Below, in pieces: positions 44,677 to 52,539 of a stretch of DNA of 64,000 nucleotides (positions are counted from its first letter, which is position 1; the number at the start of each line of letters is the position of its first letter). The translations under genes and the position numbers were made by a program. The notes beneath the pieces are model-generated. The model worked only from the letters and a program-made list of their open reading frames with translations, searched no databases and was not told where the DNA came from. The DNA is from Planctomycetota bacterium (GTDB lineage: Bacteria > Planctomycetota > B15-G4): contig JAJDEO010000065.1 in the NCBI GenBank assembly GCA_029259745.1, positions 154,978 to 218,977 of the forward strand, written 5' to 3'.

Positions 44677-45179
44677 CAGCGATCCGTCCACGTGCCGACG
44701 TCGACGCCGAACGCGGCGAACATCGCGACCATCACGCCGAACTCCACGATCGTCTTGAGGATGAACAGCGCGACGCCCCAACCGAAGAGGTGCCCGGCGT
44801 CGTCCGACGACGACTGCTCGAAGACGCCGAAGCGCCGCGCCTGCGTGCGCGCGAAGGCCATGGCCACGAGCACGGCGATCACGTCACCGATGATGTCCGC
44901 CATGCGCCGATGGTCGCGTGCCCAGTCCATGTCGGAAGAGACCACGGCGGCCCACGTCGCCCACAGCACGAGGCCGAGCGGCACGAAGACGAGCGCCGGA
45001 GTCCACATACGCCTGGGGCGCCCGAGGCGTTTCTCATTCCACCCGAAGAGGACCGCGCCCCCGAAAGGTCCGACGAAAAACGTCGCGAAGACGAGGCTCC
45101 AGGGCGCCCAGGGCCGCTCGAAGCCCATCGCGTCATCCTCTTCGGTGAGCGTCGGGGTGAGCAGATCTGCAGTATTCAT
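44676..45179 (-). CDS. small integral membrane protein
   Basis: A 167-residue protein with about four membrane segments (SLVFATFFVGPFGGAVLFGW, TPALVFVPLGLVLWATWAAVV, IIGDVIAVLVAMAFARTQA, FGWGVALFILKTIVEFGVMVAMFAAF). I recognise no family. The ATG at 45179 is the conventional start but has no Shine-Dalgarno. An ATG at 45128 has AGAGGA seven bases upstream and would give a 150-residue protein beginning MGFERPWAPWSL; both are plausible. It is first of the coupled operon with the TPR and AAA+ genes, and its product may anchor or be served by them. Confidence 0.75.
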   Translation of the reverse strand: MNTADLLTPTLTEEDDAMGFERPWAPWSLVFATFFVGPFGGAVLFGWNEKRLGRPRRMWTPALVFVPLGLVLWATWAAVVSSDMDWARDHRRMADIIGDVIAVLVAMAFARTQARRFGVFEQSSSDDAGHLFGWGVALFILKTIVEFGVMVAMFAAFGVDVGTWTDR

Positions 45180-45572
45180 CGACGAGCGGCGCGTGGAGGA
45201 GCGAGCCAGCGCCATGACGTGATGCGCCGAGCGGGCATTGTGCCGAGCGTTCACGGCCGATGCACGGATTCCGCCCTTGCGTTACGTTGCGGCGGCTCTG
45301 CTCTAGCAGTCTTCGAAGAACCCACGCGGATGTGTGGCACGCACTCAGTCGCCCTCGGCGGTGCACGACCCGCGAAGGGCTTGACTGCGCTGCAGGGCAA
45401 GGAGAAGCGGGGTTGCTGACCAGCATTGTGGCCATTGAGGAACAGAAACGTCGCTTCAACGCTGCGCGGAAGGGTTCAGACGCAGCCGCAGCAGATCGTC
45501 CGTGCATCATCCGAGAGGTAGGTCGATGACCGTCCCCTCGACGCCCCTCTCGGCGAAGAGACGGCACCGCCC
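45180..45572. other. divergent intergenic region of 393 bp
   Basis: The region separates the membrane-protein operon (reading left) from the HEAT-repeat gene (reading right) and holds their promoters. Its main feature is copy B of a dispersed repeat at 45398-45513. A frame of 89 codons spans 45260-45529, but apart from the repeat segment it has no recognisable features, and I do not call it a gene. No clear promoter pair is visible. Confidence 0.55.
45398..45513 (+). repeat. dispersed intergenic repeat, copy B
   Basis: This is the partner of the repeat at 40023-40144 and lies in the same orientation. The first block 45398-45421 and the core 45430-45493 are separated by eight bases here, against sixteen in the other copy. 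Core identity is 50 of 64, and the end of the repeat carries CATCATCCG. Read in one frame, both cores encode (V/I)E(D/E)Q followed by RFNAAR and SDA. The substitution pattern leans only modestly toward third codon positions (7 of 14). Confidence 0.8.
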
Positions 45573-47390
45573 TTGAAGAAGCTCATGATCTACGCACGCC
45601 CTCGGCACCTCGGTGGCCGGAATCTCGCACTCGCCGTGCTCATCGCGTTCCTTGCGTCGCTGCCCGCTCATGCGCTCCAGGACGGGGTTCGCAGCGGCTC
45701 CGGGAGAAGCGGGACCGGCCGCGGGACCAGCGAGCGAGGGTCGCGCTTCACGACGACGATCGAGCGGCTCGACAACATCAAGCCCGGCCTATGGGAAACG
45801 TGGTGGATCGTGCATCGCGACGAGATCATCGGTCGGACGATGGGCGGCGACCGCACGTTGACGGCAGCGCGCGGGCCACTTGCCGGGCGGGGACGTCGAC
45901 ACGAAGAGCTCCCGCGCGACCGCGTCGACGACGTCGTCTCGGAGATCTTGCCGATCCTGCTGCGCGTGGTGCGCTTCGAGGGCGAGCCCTGGATGCTCGA
46001 ACGCGCGCTCGTCAGCGTCGCCAAGGTGACGCCGGTCAAGCACCGCAAGACGATCGCCGGCTACATCACGAACCAACTCGTGCACGATGATCTGAAAGTG
46101 AAGATCGCGGCCGCGCTCGGGCTCGGGATCCTGCGTGACATCGACTCACAGGAGATCCTGTCGGCGTTGGCGCGCGACTCCGAGGAAGGCCGTGAGTTCG
46201 CGAGCGGTCCCGTGCCATGGCAACTCCGATCGATCGCGACGCTCGGACTCGGCATGACCAGTCCGAGCCACAAGACCGGCGTGCTCGTCGCGCTCATGAA
46301 CGACGAGTCCGCACCGATCGACACGCGCAGTTGTGCCGCGATCGCCTTGGGCCTCACCACGGGCGACACCGAGCGCCACGCCCTGCAGGCTCTGCTCGCG
46401 GCGGCCACGTCGGAGGGCGACGACCGGGTCCGTGCCCATGCCTTCGTCTCGCTGGGGAAGCTCGGCGACACGACGGCCATCCCGACGATCCTCGAGACCA
46501 TCGACGAACGACGCGTCGACAACGGCGTACGTCAGTCGGCCGTGATCGCCGCTGGGCTCCTCGCCGACACGACGCACGCGTTCGTCGTCCACGCAGTGGC
46601 CGAGCAAGTACGCAAGGGCAAGAGTGAGGCCCTGCGCGGCTACGCGTTGATGTCGCTCGCGCGCATCCTCGGCCGCAGCGACGCGAACCCTGACCTCGAC
46701 GAGGCGCCGCTCGCCGTGCTCGTCGACGGCCTTCGGCGCCCGCGCCGCCCCACCGATCGACCCTGGGCGGCCCTCGCCCTCGGCGTCGTCGGCTGGCAGC
46801 GCGGCCAACTCCCCGACTCGATCCGCGTGCACCTGCGCGCCGAGCACGAGCGCGCGACGAACCCCGGGATCAAAGGAGCGTGCGCCCTCGCTCTGGGGCT
46901 GGCTCACGACAGCGAAGCCGGCGACGACCTGCACGAGGCCTTCGTCGAGGAACGCCGCGAGGTCTACCGCGGCTACGCGGCGACGGCGCTCGGGCTGCTC
47001 GGTCACACGGCCGTCGAGGATGTCTTGCTCGATGAACTCGTGAGCGTCGGGACACCGACGGACCTGCGTCTGCAGCTCGCCACGGCACTGAGCCTGCTCG
47101 CGTCGCCCGAGGCGACGGAGACCGTTCTCGCCGTGATGCTCGAGGAGCCGTCCGACGAGATGGGGTGGGCGCTCGCGCGTGCGCTGGGCCGGCTCGACGA
47201 CATGGACGCCGTCGCCGGGCTGTCCGAGATCGTCGAGAACCTCAAGGCCTCCGTGACGCCGCGATCGCTCGCATGTGCCTCGCTCGGCTTCATCGGCGAA
47301 CTCGCGCTCGAGCGCTGGAGCACGGCGTTCGTGTCGGGCTACAACTTCGAGGTCCCCGTCGAAACGCTCGACGCGATTCTCCAGCGTTGA
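45573..47390 (+). CDS. exported HEAT-repeat protein
   Basis: A 605-residue protein starting with TTG and a signal peptide (residues 17-35, LALAVLIAFLASLPAHA). After a Gly/Ser/Arg-rich linker and a segment LWETWWIVHRDEII, it consists of HEAT-like helical repeats of 30-40 residues. Examples are LKVKIAAALGLGILRDIDSQEILSAL, IDTRSCAAIALGLTTGDTERHALQALLAAA, VRAHAFVSLGKLGDTTAIPTIL and YRGYAATALGLLGHTAVEDVLLDEL. Such solenoids mediate protein contacts. An ATG four codons downstream is an alternative start, but the TTG gives the more typical MKKL opening. It is one of three exported HEAT-type proteins in this window. Function unknown. Confidence 0.85.
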   Translation: MKKLMIYARPRHLGGRNLALAVLIAFLASLPAHALQDGVRSGSGRSGTGRGTSERGSRFTTTIERLDNIKPGLWETWWIVHRDEIIGRTMGGDRTLTAARGPLAGRGRRHEELPRDRVDDVVSEILPILLRVVRFEGEPWMLERALVSVAKVTPVKHRKTIAGYITNQLVHDDLKVKIAAALGLGILRDIDSQEILSALARDSEEGREFASGPVPWQLRSIATLGLGMTSPSHKTGVLVALMNDESAPIDTRSCAAIALGLTTGDTERHALQALLAAATSEGDDRVRAHAFVSLGKLGDTTAIPTILETIDERRVDNGVRQSAVIAAGLLADTTHAFVVHAVAEQVRKGKSEALRGYALMSLARILGRSDANPDLDEAPLAVLVDGLRRPRRPTDRPWAALALGVVGWQRGQLPDSIRVHLRAEHERATNPGIKGACALALGLAHDSEAGDDLHEAFVEERREVYRGYAATALGLLGHTAVEDVLLDELVSVGTPTDLRLQLATALSLLASPEATETVLAVMLEEPSDEMGWALARALGRLDDMDAVAGLSEIVENLKASVTPRSLACASLGFIGELALERWSTAFVSGYNFEVPVETLDAILQR

Positions 47391-47450
47391 CACTCGCGCG
47401 CGCTCTCACGCCCGGATCCAACAGCGCGAGGCGTGCTGCGTATTCCGCAC

Positions 47451-48047
47451 ATGAACAGCTCACGCCGCCGCCTCGCCCTGCTCCTCAGCAGCACGCTCGT
47501 CGCCGCCTGCGCGACAATGCCGCGCGCAGAGATCGTGCCCGCACAGGGCGCCGACACCTCGTACCGTCTGCGCTACGCCGACGGCAAGGTGTCGGTGAAC
47601 ACCCACTGTGCGATCCAGCTCGCCAACGCATTGAACCCGGCGATGCCGGCCCTCTACGTCAACGGCGAGCCGGTCGGCTTCTGCTGAACGCCGTGCCCCG
47701 ACGTCTTCGTGCAAGACGTCCCCGCCGCTCTTCGTCGCCGTGGCTTGACGTTCACCTGTTACGAGGACCCCACGCGCCAAGCTGTGGTCGACGGCGAGCA
47801 CTCCGTCCGCGTCAACTACGAAACATACCTCTTCGCCGACACGGCCGCGCGCGACCGCTTCCTCGACGCACTCGACGCGGCCTGTGGATTCGTCACCGAC
47901 CCGGTCTCGAAGAATCGATTCACCCCCACGGCATCTTCACCGCGCATGCAGTTCCAAGGCGTCCACTACATCTTCGAAGACGCGACCAACGCCCATGATT
48001 TCAGCGTGGCGCCGCACGTCTATCAGCTCCCGCACTTCCGAATGTGA
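47451..48047 (+). CDS. YHS/TRASH-like lipoprotein with an in-frame TGA (candidate selenoprotein)
   Basis: Reading through one TGA (47685-47687) gives a 198-residue lipoprotein. The signal peptide ends at Cys20 (TLVAAC). The first metal-binding module has Cys53 (NTHC), then LYVNGEPVGFC with Cys78, the TGA as residue 79, then T-P-Cys82 and PDVF. TRASH/YHS modules typically read FCC-x2-C-x3-F, so the TGA stands at the conserved second cysteine and yields C-U-x-x-C if it encodes selenocysteine. The second half contains a YHS-like domain (GFVTDPVSKNRF, SPRMQFQGVHYIFED, HVYQLP) and no other defect. Both halves are in the same frame, and a SECIS-like hairpin follows the TGA. Alternatives are a Cys-to-stop mutation or a base-call error. 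The start could also be GTG at 47433. Without read-through only the 78-residue N-terminal piece is made. Confidence 0.7.
47700..47720 (+). promoter_or_regulatory. candidate bacterial SECIS hairpin
   Basis: Twelve bases after the in-frame TGA, GACGTCTT (47700-47707) and AAGACGTC (47713-47720) form a perfect 8-bp stem with the loop CGTGC. The loop starts 20 bases after the TGA and has G at its second position. This meets the commonly used criteria for bacterial SECIS elements (short apical loop, G among its first two bases, loop about 16-37 bases after UGA). A chance palindrome is possible because GACGTC is frequent in this GC-rich DNA. Confidence 0.55.
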
Positions 48048-48214
48048 CATCGTCCGACACGTGGTTGCTATCCTCGCGGGCTGCCGGTGCGGACAGCGCT
48101 TGCTTCCGTGATTGTTGGCTGCCGAGTCGGACCACGGGCCATCAAGAACGACGTGACTGTCGCGCGGGCTGCTCGTGGGGTCACTCGCGGGGTCCTCGGA
48201 ACACGGAGTGAGCG

Positions 48215-48805
48215 ATGGACGACGTCACGCCCTCGGGCGATCGAATCTTGGTCCGCGTCGCCTTCGACGCGCGCCTGCCGCACTACTACCTGCTCATGTC
48301 GAGCATCGGAATCGCCGCGACGATCGTCGGGATCCCGTTCCTGATCATCTGGTTGCTCGGTCTCGGGCAGTCGATTCACCGGCGCCAGTACGACGCGCTC
48401 GAAGCAGAACTCACCGAGCGCTCGCTGAACATTCGGCGCGGGTTCCTGTTCCGCTCGCAGAAGAACATCCCGCTCGACAAGATCACCGACCTCGCCGTCG
48501 CAGAGGGCCCCCTGCTGCGCTACCTCGGCCTGTGCTCCTTGGCCGTCGAGACGGCCGGCGGCGGCATGCAAGGCTCGGCCATGGGACAGGCGCAGCTTCC
48601 GGGCGTCGTCGATGCGCTCGCTTTTCGTGACGCCGTGATCAAGCAACGCGACCTTGTCACGGGTCATGGCATCGCGCGGGCCGTTGCTCCCGCGGCGGCG
48701 ACGGCGGCGCCGGTCGATGATGTCGTGCTGCGCGACGTGCGCGACACACTCCAGCGCATCGAGACGCTGCTCGACGAGCGGCTGCCGCGCGACGACGCGT
48801 CGTGA
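48215..48805 (+). CDS. membrane protein with bacterial PH domain (bPH2/DUF304-like)
   Basis: A 196-residue protein with two closely spaced membrane segments forming a hairpin (residues 24-50, YYLLMSSIGIAATIVGIPFLIIWLLGLG). A bPH2-type domain follows, with LEAELTERSLNIRRGFLFRSQKNIPLDKITDLAVAEGPLLRYLGLCSLAVETAG. The I-P-L-D-K-I-T-D-L motif and the downstream 'G.L.R..G...L.VETAG' are the family's signature. The C-terminus has an amphipathic helix (VLRDVRDTLQRIETLLDERL). GGAG lies eight bases before the ATG. The stop overlaps the GTG of the MBL-fold lipoprotein (GTGA). Function of such proteins is unresolved. Confidence 0.88.
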   Translation: MDDVTPSGDRILVRVAFDARLPHYYLLMSSIGIAATIVGIPFLIIWLLGLGQSIHRRQYDALEAELTERSLNIRRGFLFRSQKNIPLDKITDLAVAEGPLLRYLGLCSLAVETAGGGMQGSAMGQAQLPGVVDALAFRDAVIKQRDLVTGHGIARAVAPAAATAAPVDDVVLRDVRDTLQRIETLLDERLPRDDAS

Positions 48806-49803
48806 CTCGTGCAGCACTGGCGGTGATCGTCGCGGCACTCCTCGCGGCCTGCGCGTCTGACACCGCCGAGTCACCGGACACACCACAAGCGGCGCCATAC
48901 GTGCTCGTCCTCGGCACGGCTCAGGACGCCGGCCTGCCGCAGATCGGGTGCTGGCGCGCCTGCTGCCAAGCCGCACGCCGCGACCCGTCCAAGCGGCGCC
49001 TCGTCTCGAGCCTCATGCTCTGCGACCCGGAGACGGGCGGACGTTGGTTGTTCGACGCCACGCCCGACCTTCCCGAGCAGATCGACGTCGCGCGTGGGCA
49101 TCCCGCCAGTCGACCACACACCGCGAGCCCCGTCGCCGACGGGCCGCGCGCAGCGCTCGTCGACGGCATCTTCATCACGCACGCGCACATGGGCCACATC
49201 ACCGGTCTGGCCCAACTCGGACGCGAGGCCTACGCCGCGAACGACGTCCCCGTCTACGGCAGCGCCGCGATGGTCGAGCTGCTCGAAACCGGTGGAGCCT
49301 GGGCGCTGCTCACGGAGCTCGATCACATCGAGCCGACGGCGATCGTCGATGGCGAACCCGTTGTCCTCGCCCGCACCGCCGACGGCACGGCGCGTCTCAG
49401 CGTCACGCCGCTGTCAGTCCCGCACCGCGCCGAACTCACGGACACCTTCGGCTTCCGCATCGACGGCCCGACACGCTCACTGCTCTTCATCCCCGACATC
49501 GACAAGTGGCAACGCTGGGAGCGCGACCTCGTCGACGAACTCGGCCTCGTCGATGTCGCGCTCATCGACGGCAGCTTCTCGGCCGAAGGAGAGATCCCAG
49601 GCCGCTCCATGGCCGACATCCCGCATCCGATGGTCAGCGAAACCCTCGCGCTGCTGGAGGGCCATCCCGAGCTCGTCCGCCGCATCCACTTCACGCACTT
49701 CAACCACACGAACCCGATGACCGACTCGGCATCAACCGAGGCGCGCGACGTGCGGGCCACAGGCGCATCGATCGCCAGCGACGGCGACGTCTTCGCACTC
49801 TGA
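48802..49803 (+). CDS. PqqB-like MBL-fold lipoprotein
   Basis: A 333-residue metallo-beta-lactamase-fold protein carrying a lipoprotein signal (AVIVAALLAAC, Cys17). The mature part begins YVLVLGTAQDAGLPQIGCWRACC, which matches the PqqB-like subgroup (GxAxxxGxPQxxC). The metal site is HAHMGH (ITHAHMGHITGL), with glycine in place of the usual Asp; that substitution is common in this subgroup. Further family marks are LLFIPDIDKW, LIDGSF and the HFTHFNHTNP near the end. It starts with GTG overlapping the stop of the bPH2 gene. It is probably an envelope-anchored hydrolase of unknown substrate. A role in PQQ metabolism is not implied by homology alone, although a PQQ-type dehydrogenase gene lies 5.5 kb away. 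Confidence 0.87.
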   Translation: MTRAALAVIVAALLAACASDTAESPDTPQAAPYVLVLGTAQDAGLPQIGCWRACCQAARRDPSKRRLVSSLMLCDPETGGRWLFDATPDLPEQIDVARGHPASRPHTASPVADGPRAALVDGIFITHAHMGHITGLAQLGREAYAANDVPVYGSAAMVELLETGGAWALLTELDHIEPTAIVDGEPVVLARTADGTARLSVTPLSVPHRAELTDTFGFRIDGPTRSLLFIPDIDKWQRWERDLVDELGLVDVALIDGSFSAEGEIPGRSMADIPHPMVSETLALLEGHPELVRRIHFTHFNHTNPMTDSASTEARDVRATGASIASDGDVFAL

Positions 49804-49813
49804 AGCGGCGTGT

Positions 49814-49830
49814 GTTGACGTAGCGTTGAC
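49814..49830 (+). promoter_or_regulatory. direct repeat GTTGAC-N5-GTTGAC (candidate response-regulator site)
   Basis: Two GTTGAC half-sites (49814-49819 and 49825-49830) are spaced one helical turn (11 bp) apart, 24 bases before the ATG of the sensor kinase gene. Winged-helix OmpR-type regulators bind such direct repeats. The same arrangement recurs at 52437-52453, immediately after the response regulator gene. Autoregulation is the simplest reading. Confidence 0.6.
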
Positions 49831-49853
49831 GGAAGACGGGTAGGCTGGCTCGG

Positions 49854-51740
49854 ATGCCGCCACGCGCCCCAGCCGCCCCCGCCCCTCGCCGCACGCGCGG
49901 AGCCCGTGAGGCGGTTGTGCTCGTCGCGGGCATCGTCACGAGCGCAGCCCTCGTGGCCGTGTCGGGCCTGGGTGTCGCCGGGCCGCGGATCGAAGGCGAG
50001 CTGGAGTTGGCCCGCGTGGCCGGGGAAGTCTCGGATGCCGCGTTCGGCGAGTGGAGTCGGCTGCGCCGGGAGCCAACTCCGTGCGACGCGGTTGCGACGG
50101 TGCGCTGGTCACGCGCCGACGAGGACGTCGACCTCGCGCCAACCGTCGCGCAGCCCGTCGAGGACGAACCGGTCGGCCGCGACGACGGAGCTGCACGTGC
50201 CCTGCTCGCCGAAGCGTTGCGTCCCCCGCGCAACGAAGAGCGCCTGCGCGAGACGCTCGAAACGCTGGCCGAGTTCGACCTCGGCGCCGAACTCGCCGTC
50301 GAGCTCGCGGTCCAACGCCGGCGCGCAGGACTGCCCTCGCCCGCACCCACCAGCGCACTCGGCGCCACCTGGCGCGGGCTCCCCGTCCCCATCGCCGTTG
50401 CGCTCGCCTCCGGCGAAGAGCGCGCGGACGAACGCACCGCACTTGCCGACGCGTGGGCGCACGGCGAGCTGGCCTTCGAGAGCCCTTCATGGACATTCGC
50501 AACCGATCCGCCGACCTGCACACTCGACTCACGCGAGCGCGCCCTGCTCGAACGGCTGCTCACTCCTGAGCAATGCGAACGCGTGATGGCCATGAGCGCG
50601 CCTCGTGCGCTCGCGGCTGCGCTCGGCGGCTGGCCGACGCTCATGGACGACGAGCGCTGGCGCGTGCAGCCGCTGCCAAGCGACGCCGAGGGTTGGACGG
50701 GCTTGGCACGCGTCCAGGCCGGTGACATGCGCGAGTTGTCGATCGTCGCGCGTGAGGCACCGTTGCGCGCCGTGAGCGCTGCGCTCGCCCGCGCGGGCCT
50801 CGTGCCCGACGGCTTCGCCCTGCGGCCGAGCGACGAGCCAGGCGCTGGAGACATCGTGCGCGCAGCCGAGTCGACCGAAGGACTCACCTTCGTCGTCACC
50901 CATGCCGATGCGGCGGCCTTCGTCGCGCGCGCCGGCGACCGCGTGATCTGGCTGCGCAACGGGCTCCTCGTCCTGGCGATCGCCATCCTCGTGACCGCCC
51001 TGTTCCTCGCCCGCGCCCTGCGCCGCGACCGCCGGCTGATCGAGGCGCGCTCTGCGTTCGTTGCCAGTGTGAGTCACGAGCTGCGCACGCCCGTCGCGTC
51101 GATCTTGACGCTCTCCGAGAATCTCGAGCGCGGCCATGCCTCGGCCCGCAGCGCCAAGCGCTACCCGGGTCTGATCCACCGCGAGGCCGAACGCCTGCGC
51201 CGGCTCGTCGACGACGTCCTCGACATGTCGCGCATCGAACGCGGTCAGCTGCTCAAGCCGCGCCTTGCCGAGACGGAAACGCGCCCTTGGCTCGACGAGG
51301 TTCTGCTGGAACTCGAGAAGACCGTCGCCGGCGCCGGCCGTGCGTTTCAAAGCGACTCCGCCGAGCTGCCCGAGCACGTCTTCATCGACGCCGAGCTCAT
51401 GCGCCGCGCGCTCGGAAACCTCGTCGACAACGCCGTCAAGCACGGCCAGGATCGCGTCACGCTGACGACGGGCGTCGGCGCGGACGAGCGCTGGTGGGTC
51501 TCGGTCAGCGACGAAGGACTCGGCGTTCCGCGCCCGGCGCGCCAGCGCGTCTTCGAGAGCTTCGAGCGCCTGGGGCGCAACGACGGCCGCGGCGCGGGGC
51601 TCGGGCTCGGCATCGTGCGTCAGATCGTGACGGCTCACGGCGGGCAGGTGGCGTTCCTCGACCCGGCGGACGGCCACGGCGCGCACGTTCGTCTCGAACT
51701 CCCCGTGCATGTGGAACCCAACATGGGAGCCGAGGCATGA
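49854..51740 (+). CDS. membrane sensor histidine kinase (HisKA type)
   Basis: A 628-residue sensor kinase. Membrane helices at about 20-42 and 363-387 enclose a ~320-residue extracytoplasmic region that I do not recognise. There is no clear HAMP domain. The phosphoacceptor helix contains His408 (ASVSHELRTPVASILTLSENLERG). The ATPase domain has RRALGNLVDNAVKHG (N box), SDEGLGVPRPARQRVFESFERLG and GRGAGLGLGIVRQIVTAHGGQV. It is cotranscribed with the response regulator, whose ATG overlaps its stop (ATGA). Upstream lies a GTTGAC direct repeat. The signal sensed is unknown. Confidence 0.94.
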   Translation: MPPRAPAAPAPRRTRGAREAVVLVAGIVTSAALVAVSGLGVAGPRIEGELELARVAGEVSDAAFGEWSRLRREPTPCDAVATVRWSRADEDVDLAPTVAQPVEDEPVGRDDGAARALLAEALRPPRNEERLRETLETLAEFDLGAELAVELAVQRRRAGLPSPAPTSALGATWRGLPVPIAVALASGEERADERTALADAWAHGELAFESPSWTFATDPPTCTLDSRERALLERLLTPEQCERVMAMSAPRALAAALGGWPTLMDDERWRVQPLPSDAEGWTGLARVQAGDMRELSIVAREAPLRAVSAALARAGLVPDGFALRPSDEPGAGDIVRAAESTEGLTFVVTHADAAAFVARAGDRVIWLRNGLLVLAIAILVTALFLARALRRDRRLIEARSAFVASVSHELRTPVASILTLSENLERGHASARSAKRYPGLIHREAERLRRLVDDVLDMSRIERGQLLKPRLAETETRPWLDEVLLELEKTVAGAGRAFQSDSAELPEHVFIDAELMRRALGNLVDNAVKHGQDRVTLTTGVGADERWWVSVSDEGLGVPRPARQRVFESFERLGRNDGRGAGLGLGIVRQIVTAHGGQVAFLDPADGHGAHVRLELPVHVEPNMGAEA

Positions 51741-52441
51741 GCACGAGTTTGAACATCCTCGTCATCGAAGACGAAGAGCCGCTGCGGATCGCGCTCGTCG
51801 ATGCGCTCGAGGCCAAGGGCCACCGCGTGTCGGAAGCCGCTGACGGTGAGCAGGGCCTCGCGCTGGCACTCGCCGAGGGACCCGACATCGTCTTGCTCGA
51901 TCTCATGCTGCCAGGACGCGATGGATTCTCGGTGCTGCGCGAGTTGCGCCGCGACCGACTCGCCGCGTTGGTGGTGATCCTCTCGGCGCGCGGCGAGGAG
52001 TGGGATCGCATCCAAGGCTTCGAGTACGGCGCGGACGACTACATGGTGAAGCCGTTCAGCGTGCGCGAGTTGATGCTGCGGCTCGACGCACTGGGCCGGC
52101 GCGCGAACGGCGATGTGCCCGGCGCGCGCGATCCGGTCGGTCGCGTGCGCATCGGCGAGACGCTCGTCGACATGGCCGGCTACACGGCGGAGCGAAACGG
52201 CGAGCGCATCGGGCTGTCGCGGCGCGAGCTGGAGCTGCTCGAGTACTTCCTGCGCAACGAAGGCCAGGTCGTCGACCGCAACGCGATCCTGAACGCCGTC
52301 TGGGGACACGACGCCGACCCCACGCCACGCACCGTCGACATGCACGTCCTGAAGCTGCGCAAAAAGCTCGAACTCGAGCCCGATCAGCCTCGCCACTTCA
52401 TCACCGTACGCGGCGTTGGCTACCGATTTGAACGCCGTTGA
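51737..52441 (+). CDS. OmpR/PhoB-family response regulator
   Basis: A 234-residue response regulator. The receiver has D12/E13 (VIEDEEPLR), phosphoacceptor Asp55 (IVLLDLMLPGRDG), Ser in VVILSARG and Lys in YMVKPFSVRELMLRL. The C-terminal winged helix (LSRRELELLEYFLRNEGQVVDRNAILNAVWG, then RTVDMHVLKLRKKLELEPDQPRHFITVRGVGYRF) is a standard trans_reg_C domain. The start overlaps the kinase stop by four bases. Its stop codon overlaps the first half-site of the second GTTGAC direct repeat, so the following HEAT-like gene is a likely target. Confidence 0.96.
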   Translation: MSTSLNILVIEDEEPLRIALVDALEAKGHRVSEAADGEQGLALALAEGPDIVLLDLMLPGRDGFSVLRELRRDRLAALVVILSARGEEWDRIQGFEYGADDYMVKPFSVRELMLRLDALGRRANGDVPGARDPVGRVRIGETLVDMAGYTAERNGERIGLSRRELELLEYFLRNEGQVVDRNAILNAVWGHDADPTPRTVDMHVLKLRKKLELEPDQPRHFITVRGVGYRFERR

Positions 52442-52453
52442 CCTGGCGTTGAC
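52437..52453 (+). promoter_or_regulatory. second GTTGAC-N5-GTTGAC direct repeat
   Basis: Half-sites at 52437-52442 and 52448-52453 repeat the spacing (11 bp) and sequence of the pair upstream of the kinase gene. It lies about 90 bases before the ATG of the HEAT-like exported protein and overlaps the end of the regulator gene. It is probably the operator controlling that downstream gene. Confidence 0.55.
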
Positions 52454-52539
52454 CAACCCGCAATCCCACCGTGACGGATGAGCGCGCACGATCGACGACA
52501 AAGGGACTCGTGAGATTCGCAATCCGAACGAGAGGACAT

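Noticed and set aside
45260..45529. 89-codon open frame in the intergenic region before the HEAT gene
   Set aside because: Only the dispersed-repeat part resembles anything else; there is no Shine-Dalgarno, and the two copies show weak third-position bias.
47433..47687. Treating the 84-codon frame before the TGA as a complete small gene and 47709-48047 as another
   Set aside because: The two lie in the same frame, separated by one TGA, the motif FC-x3-C spans the junction and the second piece has no start signal; a single gene explains both.
49815..49846. TTGACG elements as -35 boxes of a sigma-70 promoter before the kinase gene
   Set aside because: The nearest -10-like sequence (TAGGCT) is at the wrong spacing (9 or 20 bases), and the tandem 11-bp period fits a regulator site better.
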